Shown here: piece after piece, positions 1-10,517 of the stretch | Numbering within the stretch: position 1 is the first letter of the stretch | How the letters are laid out: the number at the start of each line of letters is the position of its first letter | Source: Cordylochernes scorpioides | Taxonomy: Eukaryota > Arthropoda > Arachnida > Pseudoscorpiones > Chernetidae | Reading direction: 5' to 3' | NCBI GenBank assembly: GCA_030710605.1 | Contig: CP092879.1 | Coordinates: forward strand, 46,458,222 to 46,522,221 | Length of the DNA stretch: 64,000 nt | The notes under the pieces: model-generated | The model's database searches: none | What the model was told of the DNA's origin: nothing | Seen by the model: only the letters and a program-made list of their open reading frames with translations | Program-made: the position numbers and the translations under genes

Positions 1-30
1 CAAAAATGTATATTATTAAATCAGTCTAAT

Positions 31-200
31 TCAATAGTAGAGAGGTATGGTAGATTAAACTGACAAAACTAATATATGGTTCACCACTGATGAGCCAGGC
101 CTCTCCACATTTTTTTTTCATTTTAGAAAAGGCAGTAGAAGGCTGTTTTATTCATAAAAATAGCAATTGCGCTAATACATAGTTTAAAATATCATGTAGA
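31..200 (+). mobile_element. Fold-back element, decayed copy with hammerhead-like block
   Basis: The CTGATGAG box lies at 87-94, preceded by TTCACCA and followed by GCCAGG, as in better copies near 49.1 and 40.9 kb. The GAAA box is decayed (ACAAAAC) and the GCGGT strand reads GAGGT at 41-45. The conserved tail GGCAGTAGAAGG follows at 131-142, then an arm unlike that of other copies. This is a degenerate member of the family described in the findings; the core is probably inactive. Confidence 0.6.
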
Positions 201-597
201 CATCTTGTTTGATTTCCATAATCGTGATGCACTAATTTTCCGCAGATAGGGAAGTCAAGTTTATGCTGCCTAAAGAATCAGCAGAGCTCAAGACTTCGAT
301 TTTAGGAGTTTATAATTTCTTTCACACAAACACACAGTATAAATAGTTAAATAACTCTAAATGTACTTCAAAAACAAATTAATATGCACGAAAAGAGACA
401 ACTCTTCCTTTAAATGAGTATCATAATGATGACACTGTGCATCACCCTAGTAAAAAACCTTACTAATGATGATAAAGAATGAGAAACAGCACCAGTTTTG
501 GCGATTTCAGACAAAAAGCCAACCTGTATACCATGGTTTCGGACTTTGGCCCTTATCAGTACAGGGACGCTTCGCTCTCTCTCTCTCTATATATATT
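201..597. other. Intergenic, no gene seen
   Basis: AT-rich sequence with stop codons in all frames and no recognisable element until the CT-rich stretch at 571-590 just before a Helitron-like 5' terminus. Confidence 0.6.
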
Positions 598-1289
598 TAA
601 TTAGCGGTTGTACTCGGCTTCGCCCGGGGTTTTACCCGAGTAAAGGTTTGTCTAACGAACATTTGCTAAAACAATTCTCTATAAACTTATAAAAAAAATA
701 ATAGATATATTTTGATAATTTGAAACTCGTAAATTTGAATCTCTCGATAAAGTGAACATTTTTTTCCGGTCCCTGTGTGCCGTGTCACCCTGAATTTTGT
801 CTTTCCTAATTTTCTACATTACAAAATCATCGTTTTATCTAGTGAACATTTTTTCCCGGTCCCTTGAAAAATACTCGATAAGTTGAATAAAATCAATATT
901 AATTGATTCCCTCGGTAATTGGAAGTTAAAGGAATAGTATCTTCGCCTTGGAATTGTATCATTATTCTTGTCTCAAATAAATTGCCGTGTCATCCTGAGA
1001 TAATCTTACTTTTGATAAATAATCTTTAAGATAATAAACTTAGTGATAATAAAACTTATAGATAAAAAAACTTGTTTTCATCGTCGCAATGGTGGCGCTG
1101 CTTGCGAGTTAAATCTACAAATCTGCAGATAACTCTAAGGATATTCAAGATATTCAAGAAATTATTTTTCAAAAACCTTCCCGGGGATATACCTAATAAT
1201 ATCCCAAAATTACACGGCGATTGGATGTATGGTTTTTGAATCTATAGAGTACAGACAGACAGACATTCAATTATATATATATATATAGA
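598..1289 (+). mobile_element. Short non-autonomous Helitron-like element
   Basis: The 5' end carries a GC-rich hairpin (CTCGGCTTCGCCCGGGG) followed by TTTTACCCGAG, and the 3' end carries ACAGACAGACATTCAAT followed by a TA run. The same pairing of ends is seen at 1747-8665 around helicase remnants and at 41051-43085, which is why I call it Helitron-like. The interior has no ORF. It contains two copies of a GTGAACATTTTTTYCCGGTCCC block (about 750-780 and 841-865) and the reverse complement of a repeat also found at 27.4 and 39.9 kb. Confidence 0.5.
775..1010 (-). repeat. Dispersed repeat, GACACGGCA family
   Basis: Read on the minus strand, 775-835 gives TAGAAAATTAGGAAAGACAA followed by a GACACGGCA box, and 940-1005 repeats GACACGGCAATTTATT. 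The same blocks occur on the plus strand at 27415-27560 and 39925-40060. No coding potential; family not recognised. Confidence 0.5.
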
Positions 1290-1744
1290 TTACTAGACGA
1301 ATGACCCGGCTTCGCCCGGGAATTCCCCCGAGTGCAATTTCCTTCATACTGAAAGAACATTACTAATAAATAGTATTAGAGCCATAGAATAGCAACACCG
1401 AAGTAATACATAGTTCAAATAGTTGGCAGATTTTCCACCCAACCTCCGAGGTACCCGCCCCAGCGTGTTAACTCTTATATATAGTGGTGCATCCTCTGTA
1501 GGTCTATTACACTATTTGGGTAAAAAGGGATAGGGATTGAAATTGCTTGAGAAGAGTGACCGTGATTGACCAAGCCTAGCCAGCAGCCTGTAATCTAATG
1601 TTTTCAGACCCCAATCAAACATTCGTAGATGTTTTTCTGAAAAATAATATAAAATAAAACTAATATTAATATAAATAATAATAATCTGCAACTGTCCTTG
1701 AATATTCTAATTCTAGAGATTTTACCTTTCAAATATATACAAAT
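1290..1744 (+). mobile_element. Second Helitron-like 5' terminus and short body
   Basis: A new 5' terminus (CTAGACGAATGACCCGGC then TTCGCCCGGG) begins immediately after the previous element ends. It resembles the terminus at 41051. No matching 3' end is visible before the next terminus at 1745, so this is a truncated copy without ORFs. Confidence 0.4.
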
Positions 1745-2062
1745 ACTAGCGGGTGTACCCGGCTCCGCCCGGGTTTTACTCGAGGGAATGTTTGTAGTCT
1801 AGTATGTTGATATAATAAATCTATCTGAATATTAGGAAAGGTCAGGTAATTTTTTTGTAGGGTGATGCTCTGAAAAAGAACGCTATACCACTTTATCACT
1901 AAACAAATTGGCGAGTCAAAAATAAGCAACCTAAACAATCCATTAGCTTTGCAAGATAAGAAAAGAAATAGAGAAATGCATGCAAAATTCTCAACACAAA
2001 TCAAAATCTTTAATCCTCAGAAGTAATGTATATTAGGTAGGATGAGGTTTATTTTGTTTCTA

Positions 2063-2491
2063 TTACATTACATCATCTTTAAATCTCAAAGCAGAGCAAA
2101 ACTGGCATACCCGAGACATTTGGCCTATATCGACAGATGAAACAGCTTTATAATCAATATGGGCATTATACTGCAAACCTGAAAACGGCTTATGAGTCCA
2201 AAGCTGAATACGCTGAACAGGAACTTGCATAGTTTGTGTAGCTGCGACGCGGGCTTCAGAATACCTGAGACGGCGAAGCGCACGACGCGTCTCACTTTGA
2301 AGTGGTGTCTCAATAGCTCTAGCATTCCTATATCTCCTGGAAGCAGCCGTATTCCTACCAAGTAAACGTCGGCTGTGGCGAGGCATATTCTCTGAAGAAA
2401 AAAATAGATTGAGATTAATAACAAAAGCTTCAAAACCAGCAATTTCTAAACAAAGCATAAAAATTTCCTGTCTTTTTGAGGTAAAAATCAA
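2063..2491 (-). pseudogene. Helitron N-terminal zinc-finger region (remnant)
   Basis: The 142-codon frame has a real start near MPRHSRRLLGRN, then an Arg-rich segment with repeated RRLR/ETPLQS motifs and a segment DIGQMSRVCQFCSALRFKDD. The CxxC pair after IGxM and before ALKF/ALRF is characteristic of the N-terminal zinc finger of animal Helitron replicase-helicases. The frame stops right after it, so the HUH Rep nuclease and helicase are missing. A second, better N-terminus of the same type lies at 5078-5695. It may be a 5' piece of another Helitron copy. Confidence 0.6.
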
Positions 2492-2779
2492 AATTTTTAA
2501 ATTTTTTATTCAAAATAACCTTCAGATATGTTAAAAAGATTTAAAAAAACTAAAATCATAATATTATATTACAAAAAATTAATGTACAAAACCAGTTATC
2601 ATTAAAAAGCTTCAAAAATAGACCAACCGCTGGATACGGCAATGAAAAAGCATGCTTTTTTTTGAGGTAAAAAATAGAAATAATTTTCTAAAATACAAAA
2701 TACAACCCCTATATGTTAAAAAAAACTATAAATAATCTACTTTTAAAATATTTAAGCAATTAATTAAAATTTTGTTAAG

Positions 2780-3020
2780 GTCCTCAAAAAAGACATAAAA
2801 TTGAGCACATTAATGAAATTTCAAGCTTTTTAGTGAAAAAAAATAGAAATAACCCAATTTTTTTTACAAAACAACCCATATAAGTGGAAAACACCATAAA
2901 TAATCTGTTATTAAAATATCTAAACAATTAATTAAAAATTTTGTTAAGGTCCTCAAAAAAGACATAAAATTGAGCACATTAATGAAATTTCAATCTTTTT
3001 TTTGTAAAAAAATAATATAA
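2780..3020. repeat. Imperfect direct duplication, about 168 bp period
   Basis: The block GTCCTCAAAAAAGACATAAA with the following ATTGAGCACATTAATGAAAT occurs at about 2781 and again at about 2949. Non-coding AT-rich spacer of the Helitron region. Confidence 0.7.
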
Positions 3021-3111
3021 ATAACCTTAGTCTTATAAAAATACTAACCACGTAAGTTAGAAATAGCATATATAATCTGTATATAAAATAAAAAAGAAAT
3101 AAATTAAAATT

Positions 3112-3470
3112 AGCCTAAAAATTTATCTAAAATATAAAATTGATCTCATCAAGTAAGGCTTCAACTTTTTTTGGTATAAAATATGAAAACTATAAAATAA
3201 AAGTATCTTACCATGTATAAAAGTTATTAAAATATATATAAAAAAGATTAAAACTAATTTTCCAAGAAGCGCAAAAGTGTAAACACTTTCGAAAAGCCTA
3301 AAAATTTATCTAAAAAATAAAATTGATCTCATCAAGTAAGGCTTCATCTTTTTTTGGTATAAAATATGAAAACTATAAAATAAAAGTATCTTACCATGTA
3401 TAAAAGTTATTAAAATATATATAAAAAAGATTAACACTAATTTTCCGAGAAGCGCAAAAGTGTAAACACT
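3112..3470. repeat. Tandem duplication, about 183 bp period
   Basis: 3114-3287 and 3297-3468 share nearly the whole sequence, including ATTGATCTCATCAAGTAAGG and AGAAGCGCAAAAGTGTAAAC. Only a few substitutions separate the two units. No ORF. Confidence 0.8.
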
Positions 3471-3773
3471 TTTGAAAGTGTGAACACTTTAACTCTGTTG
3501 AATTTTTTTGTATTTTATCGATAACAGCAAAGTTATGTATGTTAAAGTTAGGAAAAATATTTTGATGTTAAGCAAAACCTGCTCCATCTCGTTTTACATA
3601 AATGTTGAAAATTTGGTCGAAATTGATGCATTGTAACGAAAGTTTTTAGTGATGTCCACTTATGAAATTTGCATTTTATTAATATAGATATACATATATA
3701 GAAAGAATTATGAAAATAATATACCACTCAAACAACAAAAAAAAAAAGACTAAAATAGCACTAAAAATAAAAT

Positions 3774-4471
3774 TCATGACAACACAGAAGAATACACAAA
3801 ATTTGAAGTCTTATTTTCTGAAGCCAAAACATAAAGATTTCTTCCTGAGCCAACTCTAGAGCAGGCAACATACAATTGCCCATGCGAGAAACAGGGTTGC
3901 TCCAAGTCAATGCCAGCAATTTTGAGGGACTGACCTTGAGCCTTGTTAATCGACATGGCAAAAGAAACTCGAATGGGGAACTGCAATCTTTTAAAATGCA
4001 AAGGAGAATGTTTATCATCATGAATCAGAGGAATCCGGGGGAATAAAAGCCTCTTCATTTTGAAAACAACCAGTAAAAATGGTTGCCTCTACCACATGAG
4101 GCCACAATCTTTTAACACAGAGACGGGTACCATTGCAAAGGCGGGGTGCATCAATATTTCTCAATAAAATAATGGGAACACCAACTCTAAGTTCTAAGTG
4201 ATGTGGTGGCATCCTAGAAGGTTCTAAAGAATTTAAAAACTCTGTAGTATATTCCACGCAATCCTCAGCATCAATGGTGGAATTCACAGAAGTATATAAA
4301 ATGCTTTGCCCTGGTATTTCTTTCAAAAGCTGAGCATTTATGGCATCAACTACACAATTCCTTGGGGCCAAAATTGCCCGCTCACAAAGCCAAGGATAGT
4401 AATTCGCCCTTCCCCGGTTAAACATCTCCCCAATGTTAGGAAAAACACTATTCTTTAGGCCAGAGAGGGAG

Positions 4472-4507
<36 letters not shown>

Positions 4508-5126
4508 CAGTGTTAACCAATTCATTTGAAAAATTAACATTACCATCCGTATCATTAAGTTGGCCACTTCCAAGTTGAAGCAAAAATTGTGAAAATAACA
4601 GTGAGTTAGGATCTCCTGAATTGACAGCCCGCATATTTGTTGAAAGAGTAAGTCTTTCAACAAATGACCAAAGTGGGGATGCCTTTAAGCAAGCATGCAA
4701 CTCATCTGCTATTCTACCTCTAGGGATAATGGGCAATATCTGCCTGAAGTCACCGGCCAACAACAACACTACACCTCCCATTGGTCTCTGATCCTGCCTA
4801 CAATCTTTAAGTGTTATATCAACTGCCTCTAAAGCATGCCTGTGTGCCATAGTACATTCACCCCAGACAATAAATTTGCATTGTCTAAGAACTTCGCCCA
4901 TTGCTGAATCAGCATTCAAATTATAAACTGGTACCTCATCCCTGGTCAAATCTAAGGGTAATTTGAAAGTCGAATGAGCAGTTCTGCCACCATGCAACAG
5001 AGTGGCCGCAATACCAGAAGAAGCTGTAGAAAGAGCAATGTCCCCAGTACTTCGTACCTTTGTAAGAAGAAGATTGATCAGAAAAGTTTTTCCTGTGCCC
5101 CCCCCCGGAGCATCAAGAAAGTACAA
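3774..5126 (-). pseudogene. Helitron Pif1-type helicase domain, broken into three frames
   Basis: Reading leftwards: Walker A (GGGTGKTF) at the start of the 4455-5126 frame, the Walker B region, a DFRQILPIIPRG motif and the segment AILAPRN in the 4018-4503 frame, then NKAQGQSL and YVACSRVGSGRN in the 3774-4058 frame. These are the conserved motifs of SF1B Pif1-like helicases that unwind donor DNA in Helitron rolling-circle transposition. Two breaks separate the frames. The first sits at a (CA)n microsatellite (4472-4506) inside the coding region, the second at about 4020-4058. The domain ends at 3774 with no further domain, so a classic Helitron C-terminus is plausible. Not functional. Confidence 0.85.
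4472..4506. repeat. (CA)n microsatellite inside helicase frame
   Basis: About 17 CA units interrupt the helicase between the ELVNTV and DSLSGLKN segments. The repeat length decides the frame downstream. Confidence 0.95.
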
Positions 5127-5695
5127 TCCGCCAGCATTGTTATGTGACGGATACGTTGCATGAACTCAGCCGAGTGAGGAGAAGACCCATCGAGCAGAGT
5201 TCTGAGAGCTTCTGGGGGTACAGGTAAATCAGGAATTCTGACCTTCCCTGCAGAACAGCACATTCCAGGCCGCTCACCATTGTACTTAAAGGCAGTACAA
5301 TGTAGACATTGTATATCCATATGGCCAATCTGAAGAAAAGTAAATTGTTCATAATTCAGGGCCGGATTGTAATGGAAAGCAGCATTGAGCATATCAGCCC
5401 AAGTGCTAGCTCGTCGCCTGAAGTGCCGCAACCGGTCAGCCTCCTGTCATGTTTGGGACTGCTGGGGAGTCTCTGATGCGCGTTGAACTCTGTGGCGCAG
5501 CCGGTCACTTTGGAGGCGGGCTTGAGACTGTTGGGGATTCTCCAATGTGCGGCTACTTTGGCCTCTAGCAGCTCGGGCAGCCATGCGGCGAGCTGCAGGA
5601 GTTCTTACTCCAATTGCAGATCTTTTGCGAGGCATATCAAATGGGATGATATTAAATTTGAAAATATGCCCTAAAAAAAAACAGAAATAGCACAA
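5078..5695 (-). pseudogene. Helitron N-terminal zinc finger joined to helicase by internal deletion
   Basis: Frame 5447-5695 starts at MPRKRSAIGV and encodes an Arg/Ala-rich N-terminus. Frame 5078-5431 continues with ADMLNAAFHYNPALNYEQ and a zinc finger (HMDIQCLHCTAFKYNGE, then CCSAGKV). After FMQRIR the reading jumps out of frame and within about 40 bases enters the Walker A region of the helicase (NAGGLYFLDAPGGG). The HUH Rep nuclease normally between these two parts is absent, so this is an internally deleted Helitron. A stop near 5435-5447 also separates the two N-terminal frames. Confidence 0.7.
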
Positions 5696-6827
5696 TCAGT
5701 ACCAAAAATAATTTTGTATATATAAAAAAAGCTTTTAAGGAAAACAGTGCAGACCCAAAACAAATCCAAAGTATCAGAATAAGTTACAGAACAAAACTGA
5801 TTATCTAGTAGAAAAGGCAGAAGTATGTTGGAAATATATATAGATAGGGAGATGGGGCGCACTCAACTATATGAAAAAAAGCATACTACCCATCTTATCA
5901 ATAAGGTCTGCCTTTTTAATAATAGTATTATCTCATATTCAAGGAAAAGTAACAAAACAAAGGCCATCACAACAATAACTAAACATAAGAACCCATTGTC
6001 CACACATAGCATCATTAAGTTTGTAAATATCAAAACTACATTGTTCACTAACCATAACTTGGTAACTAAAACAAATTTCTCTCTCAACATTTCAGCAGAA
6101 AAAAAAGGCTAAAAAAAACTAATGGCAAAACATGTCAAACAGGTCAATCTTTAGAATGCTCAACTATTTTTTTCCCTAGCCTAATATCTGCGTAGACAAA
6201 AAGAAAGCAGCATAATAGAACTACCACCAACAAAATATACAGAAATGGCAAGCGAATAAAACAGTAAAATAATTGGAAGGGTGAGGAGACAGGCTCTCTA
6301 ATATAATTCCCCATCTCTCTCAGCAAGAAAAAAAAAGGCTTATAAAAATGCAAGCCAAAATACAGTCATGTTAATAAATGTCAATAAATGTTCAGTAAAA
6401 AATAAAAGGGCACATGGAACTTAGGCAAATATATGACAACAACAGACTAAATTTTAAACTATCAATGAAACATATGATTTTTTAAAAAGAATAACAAAAC
6501 AAAGGCCACTCCAACAATGACAAAACATAAGCCCATTGTTTACATACAGTAATAAAAGTTTGTAACTATTGTCAAATCTGCATTGTTTACTAACCATAAC
6601 TTTGTAAAATGTAGTGCCCTATCAACATGTCAGAAAAAATAATAATACTAAAAAAAACTAATGCCAAAATAGCCATGTTAATATTTTAGGCTGATAAAAA
6701 CCAAAGGGTATATGGATTATAGACAAACACATGTTTTGGCTGTTAAATGAGACAGTAATTCATATTAAATTTTCACTACTGTATTTTTTGCATATTGACT
6801 ATTGTTTGTTTAATTTTAAGAATTATC
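5696..6827. other. AT-rich spacer with diverged internal duplications
   Basis: No gene. The stretches near 5940-6110 and 6485-6660 are diverged copies of one another (both hold ATAACAAAACAAAGGCCA-like text and GCCCATTGTTTACATACAG-like text), and a third copy lies near 8210-8270. They are part of the Helitron region. Confidence 0.5.
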
Positions 6828-7009
6828 ATATTAGTAAATTAAATTTTATTGCCATCTATCGTTAAAATTTTACACAAATAAATTTACTGGCAATGCGTTT
6901 CTTTTAAATATTATCTCTACAGACCTTACTGCAAAGAAACGCATTGCCAGTAAATTTATTTGTGTAAAATTTTAACGATAGATGGCAATAAAATTTAATT
7001 TACTAATAT
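6828..7009. repeat. Perfect palindrome, 77 bp arms with 28 bp loop
   Basis: Arms at 6828-6904 and 6933-7009 are exact reverse complements by eye. Each contains GCCATCTATCG and GGCAATGCGTTTC (or complements); the loop contains the conserved AGACCTTACTGC, the complement of GCAGTAAGGTCT at 8123. This is a core-less mini version of the fold-back family whose fuller copy lies at 7930-8190. The arms run 22 bases beyond GCCATCTATCG into what looks like flanking DNA. Confidence 0.9.
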
Positions 7010-7340
7010 ATATTGGTTATGAAAACATATTTTGCGGAAGAGCTTTGCTCGATGCAATACCTTGAAATTATATGTATATCGTAATATTATATGCGGGGAA
7101 ACCTTACTCTTGGGGTTGATGATTGTTGAGGTGGTGGCGCAGTCGTGGTGGCTGAGTGATAAGGTTTACACACAGGGGAAATAAGCCAGGACACTTGATG
7201 GGTTGAAATAAAAAGGCAACTGGTCGGAGGAAAGAAAGGCTTTGGAGAAGATGGAGCGGATTTTGACTATTAACTATCTGATCACATGGCGGTGATTGAC
7301 TTAGCTGGTAAGGATGAACGGGGGAGGTCTCTAGAGCAGA

Positions 7341-7540
7341 TGTTACCTCGTTGGGATCGAAGTGAACACTATAGGTGCTATCTCGATGGGAGCGAGTCGA
7401 TGACTATAGGTGCTATCTCGGTGGGAGCGAAAGAACAACTATGTGCTATCTCGGTGGGAGCGAAGTGAAGACTAGATGCTATCTCGGTGGGAGCGAAGTG
7501 AAGACTAGATGCTATCTCGGTGGGAGCGAAGTGAAGACTG
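7341..7540. repeat. Minisatellite, 33 bp unit, about six copies
   Basis: The unit TGCTATCTCGGTGGGAGCGA plus AGTGAAGACTAGA repeats with increasing identity rightwards; the last three units are nearly identical. It creates spurious open frames on both strands. Confidence 0.9.
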
Positions 7541-7929
7541 ACAATCCTTGGTTCTCCATTTAACACGAAGACCTTTCTTACTTCCCATTGGTGGAAAGGT
7601 GTGACGTGGCGGTTCTCTATTGGCTGACCTTCTGAGGTACTACTCTCTGGTTGGTCTACGCCACTTCTTTTGTCTTAAGACATGTCCTAACCTGACCAGG
7701 AAGTAATAGTTCGTTCAACTCAACTTTTATTAGTTCCGCGATAATAAAATTGGATGTAATTTTGCTAATGGTTGTGCTAACTCTTAAGCCTCTTTTCTAG
7801 GCCTTGCTTCTAGGCCTTTCTGTCCTCCAGTGTTACCTTTGTTCTTTTTATTGAAACAAATCATACATTTCATACATATTTGGATTAGGTTGGCATCTAA
7901 TTATACAAATTATGACATGTATGTACCTC

Positions 7930-8190
7930 TACAGACCTATAAGCTTATGTCCATAGTTCCTTAAACACCCCTAAGCTGCCTTCCATAGAAAATGCAGGGT
8001 TTATAACAAAACCAGTCCAATACAATAGTAGAGCGGTCTAGAGATTAATTTGGCGAAACCGCTGAGAGGGTTCACTACTGATGAGCCAAGCCCTCTCATT
8101 CAATAACTCATACCATTGCAGTAAGGTCTGTAGAGATAATATTTAAAAGAAACGCATTGCCAGTAAATTTATTTGTGTAAAATTATCATA
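7930..8190 (+). mobile_element. Fold-back element copy with intact hammerhead-like core, left arm lost
   Basis: The interior (AAGCTTATGTCCATAGTT at about 7940, then AGCTGCCTTCCATAGAAAAT) matches the copy near 52.36 kb. The core block lies at 8032-8097. After it come GCAGTAAGGTCTGTAGAG (8123) and the arm AAAGAAACGCATTGCCAG (8148), identical to the arms of the palindrome at 6828-7009. The match stops at about 8188, and no left arm is visible, so the copy is truncated. Confidence 0.75.
8032..8097 (+). ncRNA. Strand-reordered hammerhead-like motif
   Basis: AGCGGT (8032-8037) pairs with ACCGCT (8058-8063) as stem III, and C8038 is the would-be cleavage nucleotide (GTC triplet). TAG (8039-8041) pairs with CTA (8075-8077) as stem I. 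TTGGC (8050-8054) pairs with GCCAA (8085-8089) as stem II. The boxes are GAAA (8055-8058) and CTGATGA (8078-8084). GAGAGGG (8064-8070) pairs with CCCTCTC (8091-8097). Relative to the 49.1 kb copy the stem I, stem II and outer stem pairs change together. The strand order is not that of a natural hammerhead, so activity is unproven. Confidence 0.6.
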
Positions 8191-8929
8191 TTGACTGTAA
8201 AAAAAAAACAAAGGCCAGAACAAAAATCAATAAAAAATAAGAAAGCCATTGTTTACATACAGTTACGCTAATTTTGTAAAGTTTTTTTTTTTAATTGCAT
8301 TGTGTGCACTTACTGTAACTTATAATATAAATTTCTCTCTCAATACTTTTGTAAAAAAAGTGACACTCGCGTATAAAAATATATTTAAAAAAAAGTACTC
8401 AAGCAACTTGAAAAGAAATGCAGAACGCTCATTGGTCGCTTAATTGGCCTCGTGTTGTTACTTTGCCTCGTATTTACTCCGCGTAAAAAAAAAGTTCTTC
8501 AAATGAAAAAAAGAAATAGCCAAAAATACTAAGCAAAATGTAGCCGAAAATTTTCCTCAGGTTTATAAAAAGCGACATGCAAAATTTGGTACCAATTGGT
8601 TCAGTAGTTTTTGAGTTTATCGCGAAAGAGACAGACAGACATTGACTTATATATATATAGAGATAGAGAAAGTTTCACTTAATAAATCCAGTGGCTTCTA
8701 CTGAACAATTAGGAAAATGAAATAATTAGGTAAAACATTAGGTTTTATATCCCGGCTATAACTAATTCTCTATCCTATATCCATCCATGTATAAAACTAT
8801 AGATGTCTGATAATTATTTATAATACATTGTTCCTTTTTCAATTGTACTAATATAAATTTTAATCAGAATTACTAAAAATTGTTCTTTAAGAAAAGGAAC
8901 TGCTTGTTCTCGATTACTTGTGTATAAGT
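8191..8929. other. Helitron-like 3' region and AT-rich spacer
   Basis: No gene. 8595-8665 holds the presumed 3' terminus of the Helitron-like element (CAATTGGTTCAGTAGTTTTT, then the ACAGACAGAC motif). The remainder is featureless AT-rich DNA. Confidence 0.5.
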
Positions 8930-9822
8930 TTATCGATGGCCGCAAAATGGCGCTGGTTCAGCAAGGTGAGGTGCGGTGGAGCGACGAGGCGAAGTGTGGG
9001 CCGCGGGACCATTACTTAGAACCTCCACAGATGGAGTAGGGGGCGCTGGTGCAGAAGGCGCGGGAGCTAGCTGTCTGGGCAGCTGAGGTGTGGTCGGCGA
9101 TGGGAAATAAGTGGGGGAGGGTGATGATGCTTGCTTGGGGCCGATGGTCTGCCTGGCAAGCATGGGGCAGTTGGCTCTGCGGTGACCCTGGTTGTTGCAT
9201 TTGTAACACCTTATCCCGAAGGTCAGGAACGCCGGCAAGGTGTCGCCTTTAGTCTTTATATCTAGGCGGGTGGGAAGCCTCTCGACTTTTATGCCGTCGT
9301 GGAGGAGGATGTAGGCTTCACGGCGGCCGTTAGTGTAGTCGTACTCGCCAGCTTTGAGTTGCTTGGGGGCGATTCACGTAACTCGACCATCAGGCCGCAG
9401 GGCGTCGATGATGACGGCATCCTCTACGTAGAAAGGGAGATTTCCGATGGTTAGTTTCTCCGACCTTTTACGGAAGGGGAAGGTCTTGAGGATCACGCCC
9501 TCGATTTCAAGGCCTTCGTCAATAATGCGTTCTGCAAGGGTCAGACCCACCAGGACGTGACCATTCATCCTGGTGAGCTGGATGATGTGCCTGGCCCCTC
9601 TGACCACTTTATCTATCGCCTGAAGGTAGTGATAAGGCGCAAATTCAGGGCAGTGCTCGATATAGACGCACTGCTCCTCCGGGGGGAGGACGCCTGCCGC
9701 GCCCTAGCTTCCGCGATGTGTGCTTTCGTGGCCTTCGCCTCCTGCACCCGCGGTGTCCATCCTCCCGACGATTGCCCTCGCCGAGTAGCCCCGGTGGTTC
9801 CGACGCTGTTGGACTGCGCCAC
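8930..9822 (-). pseudogene. LINE ORF1-like (gag) remnant with zinc knuckle
   Basis: Three minus-strand frames run in order. 9613-9822 is a basic N-terminal region. 9374-9607 contains RMNGHVLVGLTLAERIID and LTIGNLPFYVEDAVIIDAL, which resembles the RRM-like and linker region of LINE ORF1 proteins. 8930-9238 contains one CCHC knuckle (CYKCNNQGHRRANC) and a Pro/Ser-rich tail. Stops and shifts separate the frames, so the gene is dead. GC content is higher than the surroundings. No matching reverse transcriptase follows; this is an isolated ORF1 fragment, clade uncertain. Confidence 0.65.
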
Positions 9823-10339
9823 TGTGATGCCTGGTGCTCCCGAGCCGCGGCGCCTTTTCTTACTTAATCATTCAAATTAACAACAGTACATATACTGGTT
9901 GTGGATAGGGCTTCGTTGTGACTCAATAATATCCTATATATGCTGGATGGGAGAAAGATCTGGAGATCAGGCCAAAGGAACTTGTCGACATTCTGTAGAA
10001 TACGTTGTAAAACAGCATTTGGATGATGTTAACTAGCTTTGAGTCAAGGATGCTCTAAAGTTGTTACCAGCACCACGTGGAGGATCGCTGTCACGAAAGG
10101 AAACATTTAAAGAACTGTACTTCTACCATTTTGTTTTTAATTTAAAATAATAAAAATGTTACAGATACACTAAAGATATGATGATAGTAGTCTCATCACA
10201 CACACAGCTCACTGATATGGAGCGAGGTGGTGTAATAGAGCTATGAGATGGTTTCTTTTCGCAATATTAAATATATAATTGTCAGAGAGAAGGAGAGAGA
10301 GAGAGATTTTGAGATTGAATATACTTTTTATTGATCTAT
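9823..10339. other. Intergenic
   Basis: No gene. Nothing recognisable except AG-rich low complexity at 10284-10304, upstream of the inverted Penelope-type repeat. Confidence 0.5.
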
Positions 10340-10429
10340 TGGAATAAATATAAGCTATTCGTGGATTTTTAATTATTCCAGAATTGGCCAAATACCCATT
10401 CTTGATTAATGAAGAAAAGCTAACCATGT

Positions 10430-10458
10430 ACGCGTTTCGGGCTGTTGGCCCTCGTCAG
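10430..10458 (-). ncRNA. Minimal hammerhead core, Penelope type
   Basis: On the minus strand: CTGACGA, stem II GGGC-CAACA-GCCC, GAAA, then the palindrome CGCG starting a self-complementary ACGCGT that could form stem III between two molecules, followed by A. All core nucleotides are canonical (position 7 may vary). Confidence 0.65.
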
Positions 10459-10517
10459 CGTGGTGCAAGCTGTATGACCAGTTTTTTTTTGGTCGTTGAG
10501 ATACAACTTGCACCTCG

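Larger units (their letters stand above)
1745..8665 (-). mobile_element. Composite Helitron-like element
   Basis: The left boundary is the terminus CTAGCGGGTGTACCCGGC with a GCCCGGG hairpin; the right boundary is GAGTTTATCGCGAAAGAG then ACAGACAGACATTGACTT and a TA run. Between them are minus-strand remnants of a Helitron-type protein: two zinc-finger N-termini and a Pif1-like helicase. A 77 bp-arm palindrome (6828-7009), a minisatellite and a hammerhead-bearing fold-back element are later insertions. Treating the whole 6.9 kb as one element is inference; it could be two Helitrons in tandem, since two N-terminal domains are present. Confidence 0.4.

Noticed and set aside
2125..2442. Second minus-strand frame over the Helitron N-terminus
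   Set aside because: Out-of-frame shadow of the zinc-finger frame at 2063-2491.
7286..7566. Open frames on both strands with repeated LGGSEVKT / LHFAPTEIAS peptides
   Set aside because: They are produced by a 33 bp minisatellite whose unit length is a multiple of three; no other coding evidence.
8930..9238. Host CCHC zinc-finger protein
   Set aside because: Single knuckle after an RRM-like block in broken frames fits a LINE ORF1 remnant.
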